This document shows positions 9,094-18,060 of a DNA stretch of 64,000 nt, piece by piece. The DNA is from SIAJ01 sp963773845 (GTDB lineage: Bacteria; Planctomycetota; Planctomycetia; Gemmatales; Gemmataceae), in assembly GCA_963773845.1 (NCBI GenBank), contig CAVZCU010000009.1, positions 186,001 to 250,000 on the forward strand, written 5' to 3'. Position numbers and translations under genes: made by a program. The notes below the pieces were generated by a model, which had not been told where the DNA came from, ran no database searches, and saw only the letters and a program-made list of their open reading frames with translations. How positions within the stretch are numbered: the stretch's first letter is position 1; the number at the start of each line of letters is the position of its first letter.

Positions 9094-10537
9094 TCACTTC
9101 TTCTTCTTCTTCTTCGGCTCGTCTTTCTTTGGCTCCTCACCCGGCGGATAAGCGGCCTTGACCAGGGAGCCGTTCGCGCCATTGTAGATTCGCAATACCC
9201 CTTCTTCGCCACCGGTCGCAACGACCTTCCCGTCCGCACTGGCGGCCACGGCAAACAGGAAATCAGTCGCCCCGGAAAACGTTCGCTGATTGCCGCCGTT
9301 GTCCACGTTCCAAAGTTTGGCCGACGCGTCGCCGCTCGCGGTCAGGAATGTGTTAGTCTTACCAACAAACCAGAGGCGGGTGATTTGTTTGGAGTGCGCG
9401 TTCTGCATCGTCCGCACTTGCTCGCCCTTTTCGTAGTCCCAAATCTTGATCGCGTTGTCGGCGCCGCAAGACGCGAGCAGCTTGCCGTCCGGCTTCCAAC
9501 CGACGTCGAGCACGTGATGCGTATGCCCTTCAAATGACTTGAGGAATTTCGCCGACGGTATCTCCCACACTTTGACAAACTTGTCGGCGCCGCAAGTGGC
9601 AAGCTTCTTGCTATCCGGACTGAAGCAGACGCCGAGCACTGTATCGCTGTGTGGCGACTTAAATTCACCAACCGGCTTCCACGTGTTCGTATCGAACACT
9701 TTGACCTCGCCATCCTCGGTGGGCATGCCGCCGCCAGTGGCGAGATACTTGCCATCCGACGAGAAATTCATCGCCACGACTCGATCGGCAAAGCCGGTGA
9801 GCGTTTTTTTGACGGTGCCTGCTTCCGGATTCCAGAGTTTTACTTCCTGGTAGCTCCCGGAAGCGAGCGTCTTGCCGTCGGTCGAAAACACGAGCGATTC
9901 GACAAGCGAGATATGCGCCGCCTTGACGGCTTTGCCATTCGCCAACTTCAAGTTGGGATCGATCAGCGTCTTGATGAATTCGCCGGTCGGCTTGTATAGG
10001 TGGATCTGGTCGCCGCGGCCGGAAGCGACAATCTTGCCGTCCGGGCTAATGGCAACCGCCCGCACCGGTTTGACGATCGCTGGCGGCAGACTCAGCACAA
10101 CTTTGGGCCGCGTTTGCCCCATGCCCGTCGGAGGCTTGGCGCCTTGATCGATCCAGAGTTTGATCAACGCCAACTCATTCGGATTGAGCGGCACCTCGTC
10201 CTTGGGCGGCATGTTCGGCTTCATTCGCCGCGAGCACAACTTGTAGAGATGACTCTCGGCTGCCTTCCCCGCCACGATCGGCGGCCCGTGCTTGCCGCCC
10301 TTTATGAGCTTTTCGTAGGTCGACATATCGAGCTTGGCGCTCGAGCTGACTTCTTTGCCCGTGTGGCAGACGAAGCACTTGTTCGCCAGGATGGGCTCGA
10401 TCTCCTTCTCGTACTGAACGGGGTCCTTGTGATCGATCTTGATCGTCCGGGATCGGTTCGACCTTGGAGCCCTTCTTCTCCTGAGCGGAAACAAGAAGAG
10501 GCAGGACGAGCACGACAAGAGTTGAGTATCGATACAT
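9094..10537 (-). CDS. Secreted cytochrome-type (CxxCH) and WD40 repeat protein, frameshifted near 10450
   Basis: A protein of about 480 residues. It begins MYRYSTLVVLVLPLLVSAQ, an export signal. After a frame change near 10445-10460 it continues with a planctomycete cytochrome c-like domain (YEKEIEPILANKCFVCHTGK, heme-binding CFVCH). Six to seven WD40 blades follow, such as VRAVAISPDGKIVASGRG, VLGVCFSPDSKKLATCGADK and VLDVGWKPDGKLLASCGADN, and a lysine-rich tail. The fusion is common in planctomycetes, where it is thought to act outside the cytoplasmic membrane in redox or binding roles, but no member's reaction is certain. It is downstream of the PPC-domain gene and probably co-transcribed. 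Two overlapping frames are needed to describe it, so the leader frame and main frame are joined here by inference. Confidence 0.85.
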
Positions 10538-10570
10538 TGCGAATCCTTTATCTTTTTACATGGACTTCGT

Positions 10571-10646
10571 CAGGCGAGCCGACCGTCGTGAGTCGGCGGG
10601 TCATGCACTGCCAACCAACGCCCGCTGGACGGGCTCGGCTTGCCTG
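10571..10646. repeat. Short inverted-repeat element (GGCGAGCCG type)
   Basis: The arms CAGGCGAGCCGACCG (10571-10585) and GGGCTCGGCTTGCCTG (10631-10646) are near-perfect inverse complements, with further pairing inside. The element fills the gap between the PPC-protein gene and the cytochrome/WD40 gene. A related pair of arms occurs at 13420-13502, so this is probably one repeat family flanking the PPC gene on both sides. Confidence 0.6.
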
Positions 10647-10647
10647 C

Positions 10648-13302
10648 TCACTTCTTCTTCGGCGTCGGTTTCTTCGGCGGCGGAGCCTTCTCGACCGTCA
10701 CGTTGAACTTCTGGCTTTCGGCGGTGATCGCCAATTTGCCCTCGTACATACCGGTCACCTGCACTGACACGTTCCCCATTTGTCGGGCGAGAGCGTCGGG
10801 AGCGGCCTTCAGCGTGACCTTGCCCTCGCTCTTTCCAGCCGGAATTGTGGCTTCGCCGGCCGTGATGCCAGCCGCGTTTTGTGGCAGTATCACCTTCACC
10901 TTGTACTCGCCAGCGTATTCGTTGAGCCGCTCGACTTTCACCACGATGTCGGTCGATTGGCCGCCCACCAATTTGCCGGCCGGGCCAGCGGTGACTTTCG
11001 CCAGTGCAGTCGGGACGACCTGCACAATAACGGGAGTGACTGTCTGTTCAACCGTTGCGGGTCGCTTCCCTTTGTTTCCATCCGTCCGTTCCACTTGAAT
11101 CTGCGCCGTTGCGGACAACACGATTGAGTAAACTCCCGGCGGTGCGTTGTTCTTCACGTTGATGACAAAGGTCCCATCGTTCTTGTTCGGCGCCACCGCG
11201 GGGAGCGGCTGGCCGTTGTTCACGGTCAACGGCATTTGCTGGGGGTTGCGTGCCGTGGAGATTTGCCGCAGGGTCAATGCCACCTTGGCGTCCGGGCTCT
11301 GGCGAACAACCTGAAATGGCACGGTCAGCTTTGCGCCCTGCTTGACCACGAGCGGTTGCGGCAGCTTTTCCCCCGCCTTGGCGATGTAGGCCTTCTCCGG
11401 CTCGGCCGTGACTTTGAACAGGGCTTTGTCCCGCACCGCCAAGACTAACGAATGGTCGAGGCTGCGTCAGCGTCGGGATGTTCTGATTTGGCTGCACGCC
11501 CCAGATAATCGCGGCGGACCGGGCCTCGCGAACGTGGGGCTTGCCGTCGATCGTCGCGGTGGCCTTGATCTTGATCGGACCGTGGAATGCGGCCGCATTC
11601 GCCGCCGCGGTCAGTACAAGCGATCCCGATCGTTGGCCAGTGCCAATCAGTTGCGGCGGGCAGGTCACGCCAGCCGGCAAACCGTCGACACTCAAATGGA
11701 TTGGCCCAGCGAAACCGTCGTACCGAAACGCGAACAGGTCGAAGGTAGTGGTGCCCGTCGGCGCGCAACACGGTCACTTCCGGATTGTAGCCATTGGCCG
11801 GCATCGCCACGACACGGAAGTCGGGCCGCGGCGGACTGACTGCGCAAGCGGTATGTGATCCCAGGCCCATACTGGTAGCTCGATTCGCGGCTCGACACTT
11901 CGATCAAGTATTTGCCGTCCTCCGGCGCCTTGAATAAGTACGGATCCGGGTCAGTCGTGCGCGCGTAGAACTGCGTATTGCTCAGGACTTCGGGATTATC
12001 GTCCTTTTCGGCCATGTCCGATTTCGCCTTCGCGGCTCGGACGATGAACTGAAAGTCGGTCGGCGTGGCAAGCCGATCGGCCCATAGGTCGATCACGAGC
12101 GTTTCGCCCTTCTTGGCGTTGAACGCATACCAGTCCCGGTCGTTGCGCTTGTCGATCCGACCGGCCACTTCGCACGGCGTCGTCAATTCCATCGCTTGCT
12201 CCGGCTTGTCGTTCGGCTCCTTTTCAAGAACGACCTTATCCTGAGCGAAGCCAAGCAAGACCGGATTCGAAACGCCGTTCGGGCCTTTGAGTCGATACTC
12301 GAAGCCGTCGGCGCCGCCTTGCTTCGGTTCGATGTGCCCGCGGAAGGTCAATTGCGTCGGGTCCGCCGGCGAATTGACCGTCACGGTTAGTTTTTCGAGC
12401 GGCCGGCCCTCTACAGTCGCTCCAGGTTCGCGTGTGCCGCCCGGCAGATTGCGGCCATACAGCGTGACCTGGGTCGGCTTGCCCGGCTCGACCATGGGCG
12501 GATAGACCGAGTCGATCCACGGGTTGGTCGTCACCGTCAGGCGGTAGAAATTGTTTGGGCCGCCCGAGGTATAAGTGAACTCGGCGACGCGAATAAAGAA
12601 GTCACCATCGTAGGGGGCAATGAAATCGGTCACGGCGTTCGGACCACTCTGGCCAACGAGCCGCCGACCGGAAGGCGTATACACCTCGACCAGTGGCCGG
12701 GCCTTGCTATCAATTGATTCGGCCATGCAGGCCAGAATGATGCGTTGCCCCTTTTTCGCGGAGATGATAAACAGGTCCACGTCGGTCGGGTTGGAAATGA
12801 CTCCGTTGACAGTGGTGTTGAGGTCGAGCTTCATCGCCTGGGGCACATCGTTGTTCGGTTCTTTTTCGTTGACCTCGTTCAGGTCGCCGACCACAAAGGT
12901 TCGCGGATTGCTGACACCGTCCTTGTTAACGACACGCAGGTCGTAGTTGCCGGGCGGAACGCTGCCAGCCACGGTGATCTTGAATTTGCTCGGCGAAGGC
13001 CTGCCTTGCCCACGTTTGCGTCGGGGGGGATTCTTCTTTTTCGGATCTTTCTTGGGATCAGCCTTGGGCTCCGGCTCCGGAATGAGTTCCGCTTTGATTC
13101 CCGGGTGATTGAAAAGCAAGGCTTCGAGATCGTTGAGATCCCCCCCGGTCACGGTCAATTCGGCGACGGTTGTGCCCGCCTTGGCTCCGAGCGGGAAGAT
13201 CGTGTCGATGCGCGGCTGCGGCAATCCCGGCTGTGGTTGCTGGGCCAGCAGGGGAAAAGCGGTAACGAGCACCAATAGGGCGCAAAATCCGAACCGAGTC
13301 AT
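10648..13302 (-). CDS. Secreted pre-peptidase C-terminal (PPC) domain protein, three frameshifts
   Basis: Roughly 884 residues when frame changes near 11850, 11740 and 11450 are bridged. It starts MTRFGFCALLVLVTAFPLLA (signal peptide). It has an IPT/TIG-like segment (IDTIFPLGAKAGTTVAELTV), then two PPC domains (EPNNDVPQAMKLDLNTTVNG with FIISAKKGQRI; EKEPNDKPEQAMELTTPCEV with WYAFNAKKGETLVIDLWADR), and C-terminal immunoglobulin-like repeats (AKVTAGPAGKLVGGQSTDIV). The end is proline- and lysine-rich. The breaks behave as single inserted bases: removing one base restores FDLFAFRYDGFAGPIHLSVD across the second. Domain combination and position before a cytochrome/WD40 gene are typical of planctomycete secreted operons. 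Role unknown, probably extracellular binding. Confidence 0.8.
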
Positions 13303-13419
13303 GGGGCTTCTCCGAAGAATCGGCGGGTCGAAGCCGGGGCAGGTGGGGCGAGGGGGAAACGTGCACACGGGGTGGGATCGACAAAGGAAATCGTAATGGA
13401 TTCAGGCGGGTCGGTCAAG

Positions 13420-13502
13420 CGGCGAGCCGTTCTTGGCAAGCCGAACGCCGACAGGCGTCGGTAAATGACAAGACCCGGCGGATGGCACGACTCGGCTCGC
13501 CA
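13420..13502. repeat. Short inverted-repeat element (GGCGAGCCG type), second copy
   Basis: GGCGAGCCGT at 13421-13430 is inversely complementary to ACTCGGCTCGCC at about 13490-13501. Inside is a smaller palindrome AACGCCGACAGGCGTCGG (13444-13461). It occupies the space between the glycosyltransferase-like gene stop and the PPC gene start on the minus strand. It resembles the element at 10571-10646 in its outer arms. Confidence 0.55.
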
Positions 13503-13524
13503 CGTCCTCATTTCGCTCGACGCT

Positions 13525-15216
13525 TCAATCCCACAGACCCTGGGGTAGGGGGAAGTCGATTTTACCCTTCGGTTCCCTGATTTCGTGGACCACATACCTC
13601 CCGGCTCGAAACACAACCGGCTGATTCCACGGATAGACGTCGCTGCCCCAAGCGGGAAACGCGGCCGGCAGTGCATTCGCGGGGCCGGGCGGCGGCAGCG
13701 AATCCAGTAGATCGGGCTTGAGATACCAAATGGGCACCAGGTCGCTCACGACGAACCGGGCCGGACTCGCGAATGTCTCTTGCCGGATCTGCTCGCGCTT
13801 CGACTTGAACTTCATCGCGGTGATGACGTGCGGATAGCGGATGCCCGGTTTGATGCCGAGCCAGATATACAGTGGATGCGTCGAATCGTGCCAGCAAATC
13901 AGTTCGCGATCGTGTAAGTTCTTCGTTGCCAGAAAATCCGCGACCCGTTGCAGATCGGCCCAGTTTGGAGCGCAATGAATTTGCGGGTAGAACGAGAGAC
14001 GATCTTTCAATTCCCACGAATCGTCGTACCAGCAGCGGCGCCATAATCCGAGCCGTTCGCGCTGCACGATGGGATGGTCCGGCACGGCGGTTCGCATCGC
14101 CAGCGGATACCGGTTTGCCAGGCTGGTGAACCATTCGGCATGGCCGGCCGTTTCGTTAAGCAATCCTGCCGTCAAGCACCATACCAGGAAGATCGGCCCG
14201 ACCGGCCAGCGATAGGATGCGAGCAGCGCCAGGCCGAGCAGCGTCGGAGGCGCGTGGGCGTAGTCGAATTCTTTTTGAATGACGGTTGCCTGAGCCAGCC
14301 AACCGAGGTACAGGGCGGCCAAAATCGCCCGGCTCGCATTGCGACGGAACTGGGCAACGACCGCTAGCGGAATGGCTGCAAAGTGGAGGAGACTGAACGG
14401 CGCAAAATATCCCGGCACAAGGCGGATCTTGAACCAGACGTTCGCCCACGACCACGAGTAATACTCCTGGTTCCAATTGAGAAGGACATCCCACATCGGA
14501 CGCCAAGTCCCGGTACGAATCAACCACGCGGAGCCGAGGCCGCCAGCGATGAGTCCCCCAGTCAATAGGGCGAACGTTTCCCGTATGGCTGCATGTCGCG
14601 TGCGGAAGCGCAGGCTTACAAGCCAGACGAGGAGTGCGGGCACCAGCACATGCGGCTTGATCCACACGGCGCAACCCCACAACAGGCCTTCGACGATCGA
14701 CCAATACCATCGCCGGGGGGCGATGCGCAGGTACGTCGCCAACGCGGCGGGAAGCAGCATCCAACCATCGCGCTGGCAGTGGATGAACTCCGTCTCGAAC
14801 AGATAGAAAAGGCACGCGGCCACGAGAAACCAGATTTGTGATTGAAGCCGAACGCGATGGTTGACAACCCCCTGGATTGCGCTTCCGGTTCCGACCGGCC
14901 AGCCACGTATGCGCGAAGCACAAATGAATCGGGTCAGCACCAGCAAAATCGCTCCGAAGACGAGCAAATCCATCGCCCGAATTGCTTCGTGACTCCAGCC
15001 GATCAGCGGCCGGAGCAGAGCGTGAATCCAGACCATGCCCGGCAGATTGGTTTCAAACACATCCCGATAGTGCACGCCGCCGTGCAAGATATTCCAGGCG
15101 CTGACGTCGTGATACGTGACATCCACCCAAACGGGGGTTCGCAAAAAGAGAGGCACACCCACGATCAGCACCGTCGCGAGCGACAAGAGAGCCAGGATCA
15201 GCGACAGTTTTCTCAC
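13525..15216 (-). CDS. Polytopic membrane protein, GT39/dolichyl-mannosyltransferase-like
   Basis: A 563-residue integral membrane protein with about nine to ten hydrophobic helices, starting KLSLILALLSLATVLIVGVP. After the first helix it has VWVDVTYHDVSAWNILHGGV and YRDVFETNLPGMVWIHALL, the extracytoplasmic loop layout of GT39/ArnT-like glycosyltransferases that use lipid-linked sugars. The C-terminal 150 residues form a soluble domain. The GTG start at 15214-15216 overlaps the TGA of the upstream DUF1559 gene (GTGA), so the two are translationally coupled. Donor and acceptor are unknown, and a non-catalytic member cannot be excluded. The frame is intact. Confidence 0.7.
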   Translation of the reverse strand: MRKLSLILALLSLATVLIVGVPLFLRTPVWVDVTYHDVSAWNILHGGVHYRDVFETNLPGMVWIHALLRPLIGWSHEAIRAMDLLVFGAILLVLTRFICASRIRGWPVGTGSAIQGVVNHRVRLQSQIWFLVAACLFYLFETEFIHCQRDGWMLLPAALATYLRIAPRRWYWSIVEGLLWGCAVWIKPHVLVPALLVWLVSLRFRTRHAAIRETFALLTGGLIAGGLGSAWLIRTGTWRPMWDVLLNWNQEYYSWSWANVWFKIRLVPGYFAPFSLLHFAAIPLAVVAQFRRNASRAILAALYLGWLAQATVIQKEFDYAHAPPTLLGLALLASYRWPVGPIFLVWCLTAGLLNETAGHAEWFTSLANRYPLAMRTAVPDHPIVQRERLGLWRRCWYDDSWELKDRLSFYPQIHCAPNWADLQRVADFLATKNLHDRELICWHDSTHPLYIWLGIKPGIRYPHVITAMKFKSKREQIRQETFASPARFVVSDLVPIWYLKPDLLDSLPPPGPANALPAAFPAWGSDVYPWNQPVVFRAGRYVVHEIREPKGKIDFPLPQGLWD

Positions 15217-16084
15217 GGTGCTTCGAGGTTCATTTCGTCCGGGCCGCCAGCACGCGTCAGCATCGCGCGAATACATTGGGGCTGACGCTCTCGTTGATGA
15301 AACGCACCGAGCCGTCGGCAAACGAAACGTTGCAGCCGCCGGGATGGCAGCCGCCGAATTGCCGGCCCGCTCCCAGGTAGGGCTCGTTGTTTGCATCGAG
15401 TCCACGAAGTGTGGAATGGCCGCCACGCAGCCAGGGCCCGGTGCCAGAATTGGTTTCCATGATCTGGATGGTTTGCCCGAGGCCATCCTTGAAGAGACTG
15501 AACCGAGTCGGACCGTCGAACCAATAGGCGCCGGCTCGCGACCCCGCGACTTCGGGCCTCAGTTCCGGAGTGTCTGCACCAAGACCCCCATTGGCGATAT
15601 AGTTGGTCGGAATCGGCTTTCCCGGTGGATAATCTTTCACCTGTGCCGGGCAGATTGCGATAGCGAGGCGATAGTTTGCCAACGGGGCATTCGCGGGCGA
15701 ATCCCAGGCCCCCTTGGGTTCAAAACTCTTCAACAGTTCCCCCAACCCTTGGGGTTGGCGGTGCTTGGTCTGCGGATTCGCGTGCTGTGGGCCGGCATAC
15801 ACGACGTTGAGCACGTAGGCGTACCAACTCATCCTTTGGTCGATGGGCAAGCCGTCATTGAGAAACGTACCGGGCGGCAATTCTTCGCGCGGTTGCAACG
15901 GTAAGGCCTCGCCTGGCGCCGATGCCTGCTGCACGCCAAACAGGCCCAACTCACGCAAATGATTCTCGCATGCAATGCGATCGCTTTTGGCCCGCGATTG
16001 GATGATGAATGGCAAGACGAGCCCGACGGCGACCAGGATCACGAGGCCGAGCAACACGTACCGTAATGCCGGAAACAGCTTCAA
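15213..16084 (-). CDS. DUF1559 (prepilin-like) protein, C-terminal frameshift
   Basis: About 290 residues. An N-terminal hydrophobic helix (YVLLGLVILVAVGLVLPFII) is followed by ACENHLRELGLFGV and the C-terminal signature GGCHPGGCNVSFADGSVRFI, the hallmark of DUF1559 proteins, a family hugely expanded in planctomycetes and related to type II pseudopilins. In the frame as read it stops after NVFARC. Skipping one base near 15262 extends it to MLTRAGGPDEMNLEAP and a TGA overlapping the GTG of the next gene, so the break is probably an error. A TTG at 16084 is the likely start; the next ATG at 16126 lies inside the neighbouring inverted repeat and would add the peptide MIPHAKTGREAYH. Confidence 0.8.
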
Positions 16085-16087
16085 GGT

Positions 16088-16199
16088 GTGATAGGCCTCC
16101 CGGCCTGTCTTCGCATGCGGGATCAATCGCTTGCCATTGCCATGTGAGACAGGCCGGGAGGCCTATCCCACGTCGGCAGGCCGGGAGGCCGTTCCCACC
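16088..16199. repeat. Inverted repeat (GGCCTCCCGGCC type) with an extra half copy
   Basis: ATAGGCCTCCCGGCCTGTCT at 16091-16110 is inversely repeated as AGACAGGCCGGGAGGCCTAT at 16147-16166. A further right-arm half copy GGCAGGCCGGGAGGCCGTTC starts at 16174. The element lies between divergent genes (DUF1559, minus; M28 peptidase, plus) and therefore overlaps their promoter region. It looks like a MITE or REP-type sequence. Confidence 0.75.
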
Positions 16200-16268
16200 G
16201 GAGGTTGCCCTCGCACCGCGTCGATAGAACCCTTATCATACGTTCAGGACGGTCCTGGAGTGCGAATC

Positions 16269-17249
16269 ATGAGCCACGGAACTCGGCTGTTCTCAATCGT
16301 TGAAGCGTTTGCTATTGTGGGCGGCATGCTTGTCATTTCTGGCTGCGCCGATGCCAAGCCGGAAAAGAAAGATTCCGGCGACCCGGCCGCGCACAAGGCC
16401 GGCGCGTTCGATGGCGATCGGGCATTTCGCCTACATATCGGCCCTCTGCGACCTGGGCACGCGAATCAGCGGCAGCGAAGGCATGACCAAGCAGCAGGAG
16501 TTCTTGAAAAGGCATTTTGAGAAGCACGGGGCCAAAGTCACGTTTCAGAAGTTCGAAGGCAGGCAGCCGAGCCAGGCCAAACCCGTGCCGATGGCCAACA
16601 TGATCGTGTCCTGGCATCCGGACAGCAAGACCCGCGTCATGATCTGCGGCCATTACGACACCCGGCCGATCGCCGACCAGGAATCCAACGTCCGTAACTG
16701 GACCAAGCCGTTTGCCAGCGCTAATGATGGAACATCCAGCGTCGCCTTCATGATGGAGTTGGCCCATCACATGAAGGACATGAAGACGGAGGTCGGCGTG
16801 GATTTCGTGATCTTCGACGGCGAGGAATGGATTCACGATCGCAACCGCGACAAGTTCTTCCTCGGGTCCGACCACTTTGCCGCCGAGTACAAGAAAGCGA
16901 AGGACGGGCCCAAGTACAAGGCCGGCATTCTGCTCGATTTGTTCGCCGGCAAGGGAGCGGTCTACCCGGTCGAGGAGAATTCGCTGGTCTTGGCGGGCGG
17001 GTTGGTCGAGGACATTTGGAAACTGGCGGCGGAACTGGGCGTCAAGAGCTTCAGTGGGAGCGCGGCAGTGTCGGAGGCGTACTGGACGATCATATCGCCA
17101 TGAATCGAGCCGGGATTCCGTGCATCGACATCATCGATTTCGATTATCCGCACTGGCACCGGCTCAGCGATACGCCGGATAAGTGCTCGGCGGAGAGCAT
17201 GGCCAACGTGGCCAAGGTGATCATGGCTTGGTTGCAGAAGGTGAAGTAA
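16269..17249 (+). CDS. M28-family metallopeptidase / glutaminyl-cyclase-like lipoprotein, two frameshifts
   Basis: About 326 residues. The ATG at 16269 gives a lipoprotein-type leader with lipobox LVISGC. After a frame change near 16415 the M28 fold follows: CGHYDTRP (zinc His and Asp), SANDGTSSVAFMMELA (bridging Asp), FDGEEW (Glu pair) and FFLGSDHFA. After a second change near 17075 it ends with DDHIAMNRAGIPCIDIIDFD and YPHWHRLSDTPDKC, which supplies the last zinc His. This arrangement is closest to glutaminyl-peptide cyclotransferase-like M28 proteins, so it may be an aminopeptidase or a cyclase. All expected metal ligands are present once the frames are joined. Confidence 0.82.
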
Positions 17250-17276
17250 TCCCGTCCAACTAATTCGGGGCCGCGA

Positions 17277-17761
17277 ATGCCCTTTGCACTTTTCGTACTG
17301 GCGGCCTGCGTGGCAGCCATTGCCGTCCTCTCGATGCGCTATCAAGTGCGCACCTGGCGACGTTTGCGAACGGAAACGCTGGCGAGCGACGATCGGCGCT
17401 ATTTACGCGGCCTTTGTCAACGGCGGACGTTGAACGCCGTTCTGATGATGGCGCTGGCCGGTATGTTGGCCGGATCGGTTCTTTCCGGCGGCCTGGACGA
17501 ATTCGGCCGCCTGGCGCAAGTCAAGCAACCGGACATGACCGACGCGGATCGCGATGCGCTGCGGACGCAGTTGTATTATTGGACGGCGATCCTCGGCTTG
17601 CTGTTCTTCGTGCTGGCGATCGCGATGGCCGACTATTCGCCGTCGGCCTTTATGGTCGGCAACAACTTCGCCGAATTCAACACGAGCAACACGATCTGCT
17701 CGAACGCGACCTGGCCGTCTATCGGCAGCAAAAGCTCAACAATCGGATGCGAAAACTGTAG
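17277..17761 (+). CDS. Small membrane protein, frameshift near 17640
   Basis: About 160 residues. The ATG at 17277 opens with a hydrophobic helix (ALFVLAACVAAIAVLSMRY), then a basic loop, a second helix (LMMALAGMLAGSVLSGGL) and a third (YYWTAILGLLFFVLAIAMAD). After a frame change near 17640 the best continuation is a charged tail ending QQKLNNRMRKL with a stop at 17761. The uncorrected frame runs on to 17840 with low-quality composition. It follows the M28 gene by 27 bases and is probably in the same operon. Family unrecognised; no function proposed. Confidence 0.6.
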
Positions 17762-18060
17762 CAAATTCGCCGAGGGCGATTCGACAGGGATAGGCGGCAT
17801 GCGGTTGCCGCCCGTTCAATGGCTGTATTTGACACGATGAACGGTCGCCAGGAGCGTGAAGCGCATGGGAAGACACCCAGCAATCTCAAAAATCGGGCCA
17901 CAGGTGAAGTAACATCTTTGAACCAATTCCGGGTACTTGGTTGATTTGTTGCAACTCTCCGGTAAAAATGGTGCCCATCCCCCACGCCCATGCGCCGATC
18001 GCCCTTGTGCCGCTTTGTACTACCCGCCCGCGGCGCAGCCCCACCCGGAGTCCGCAACTC

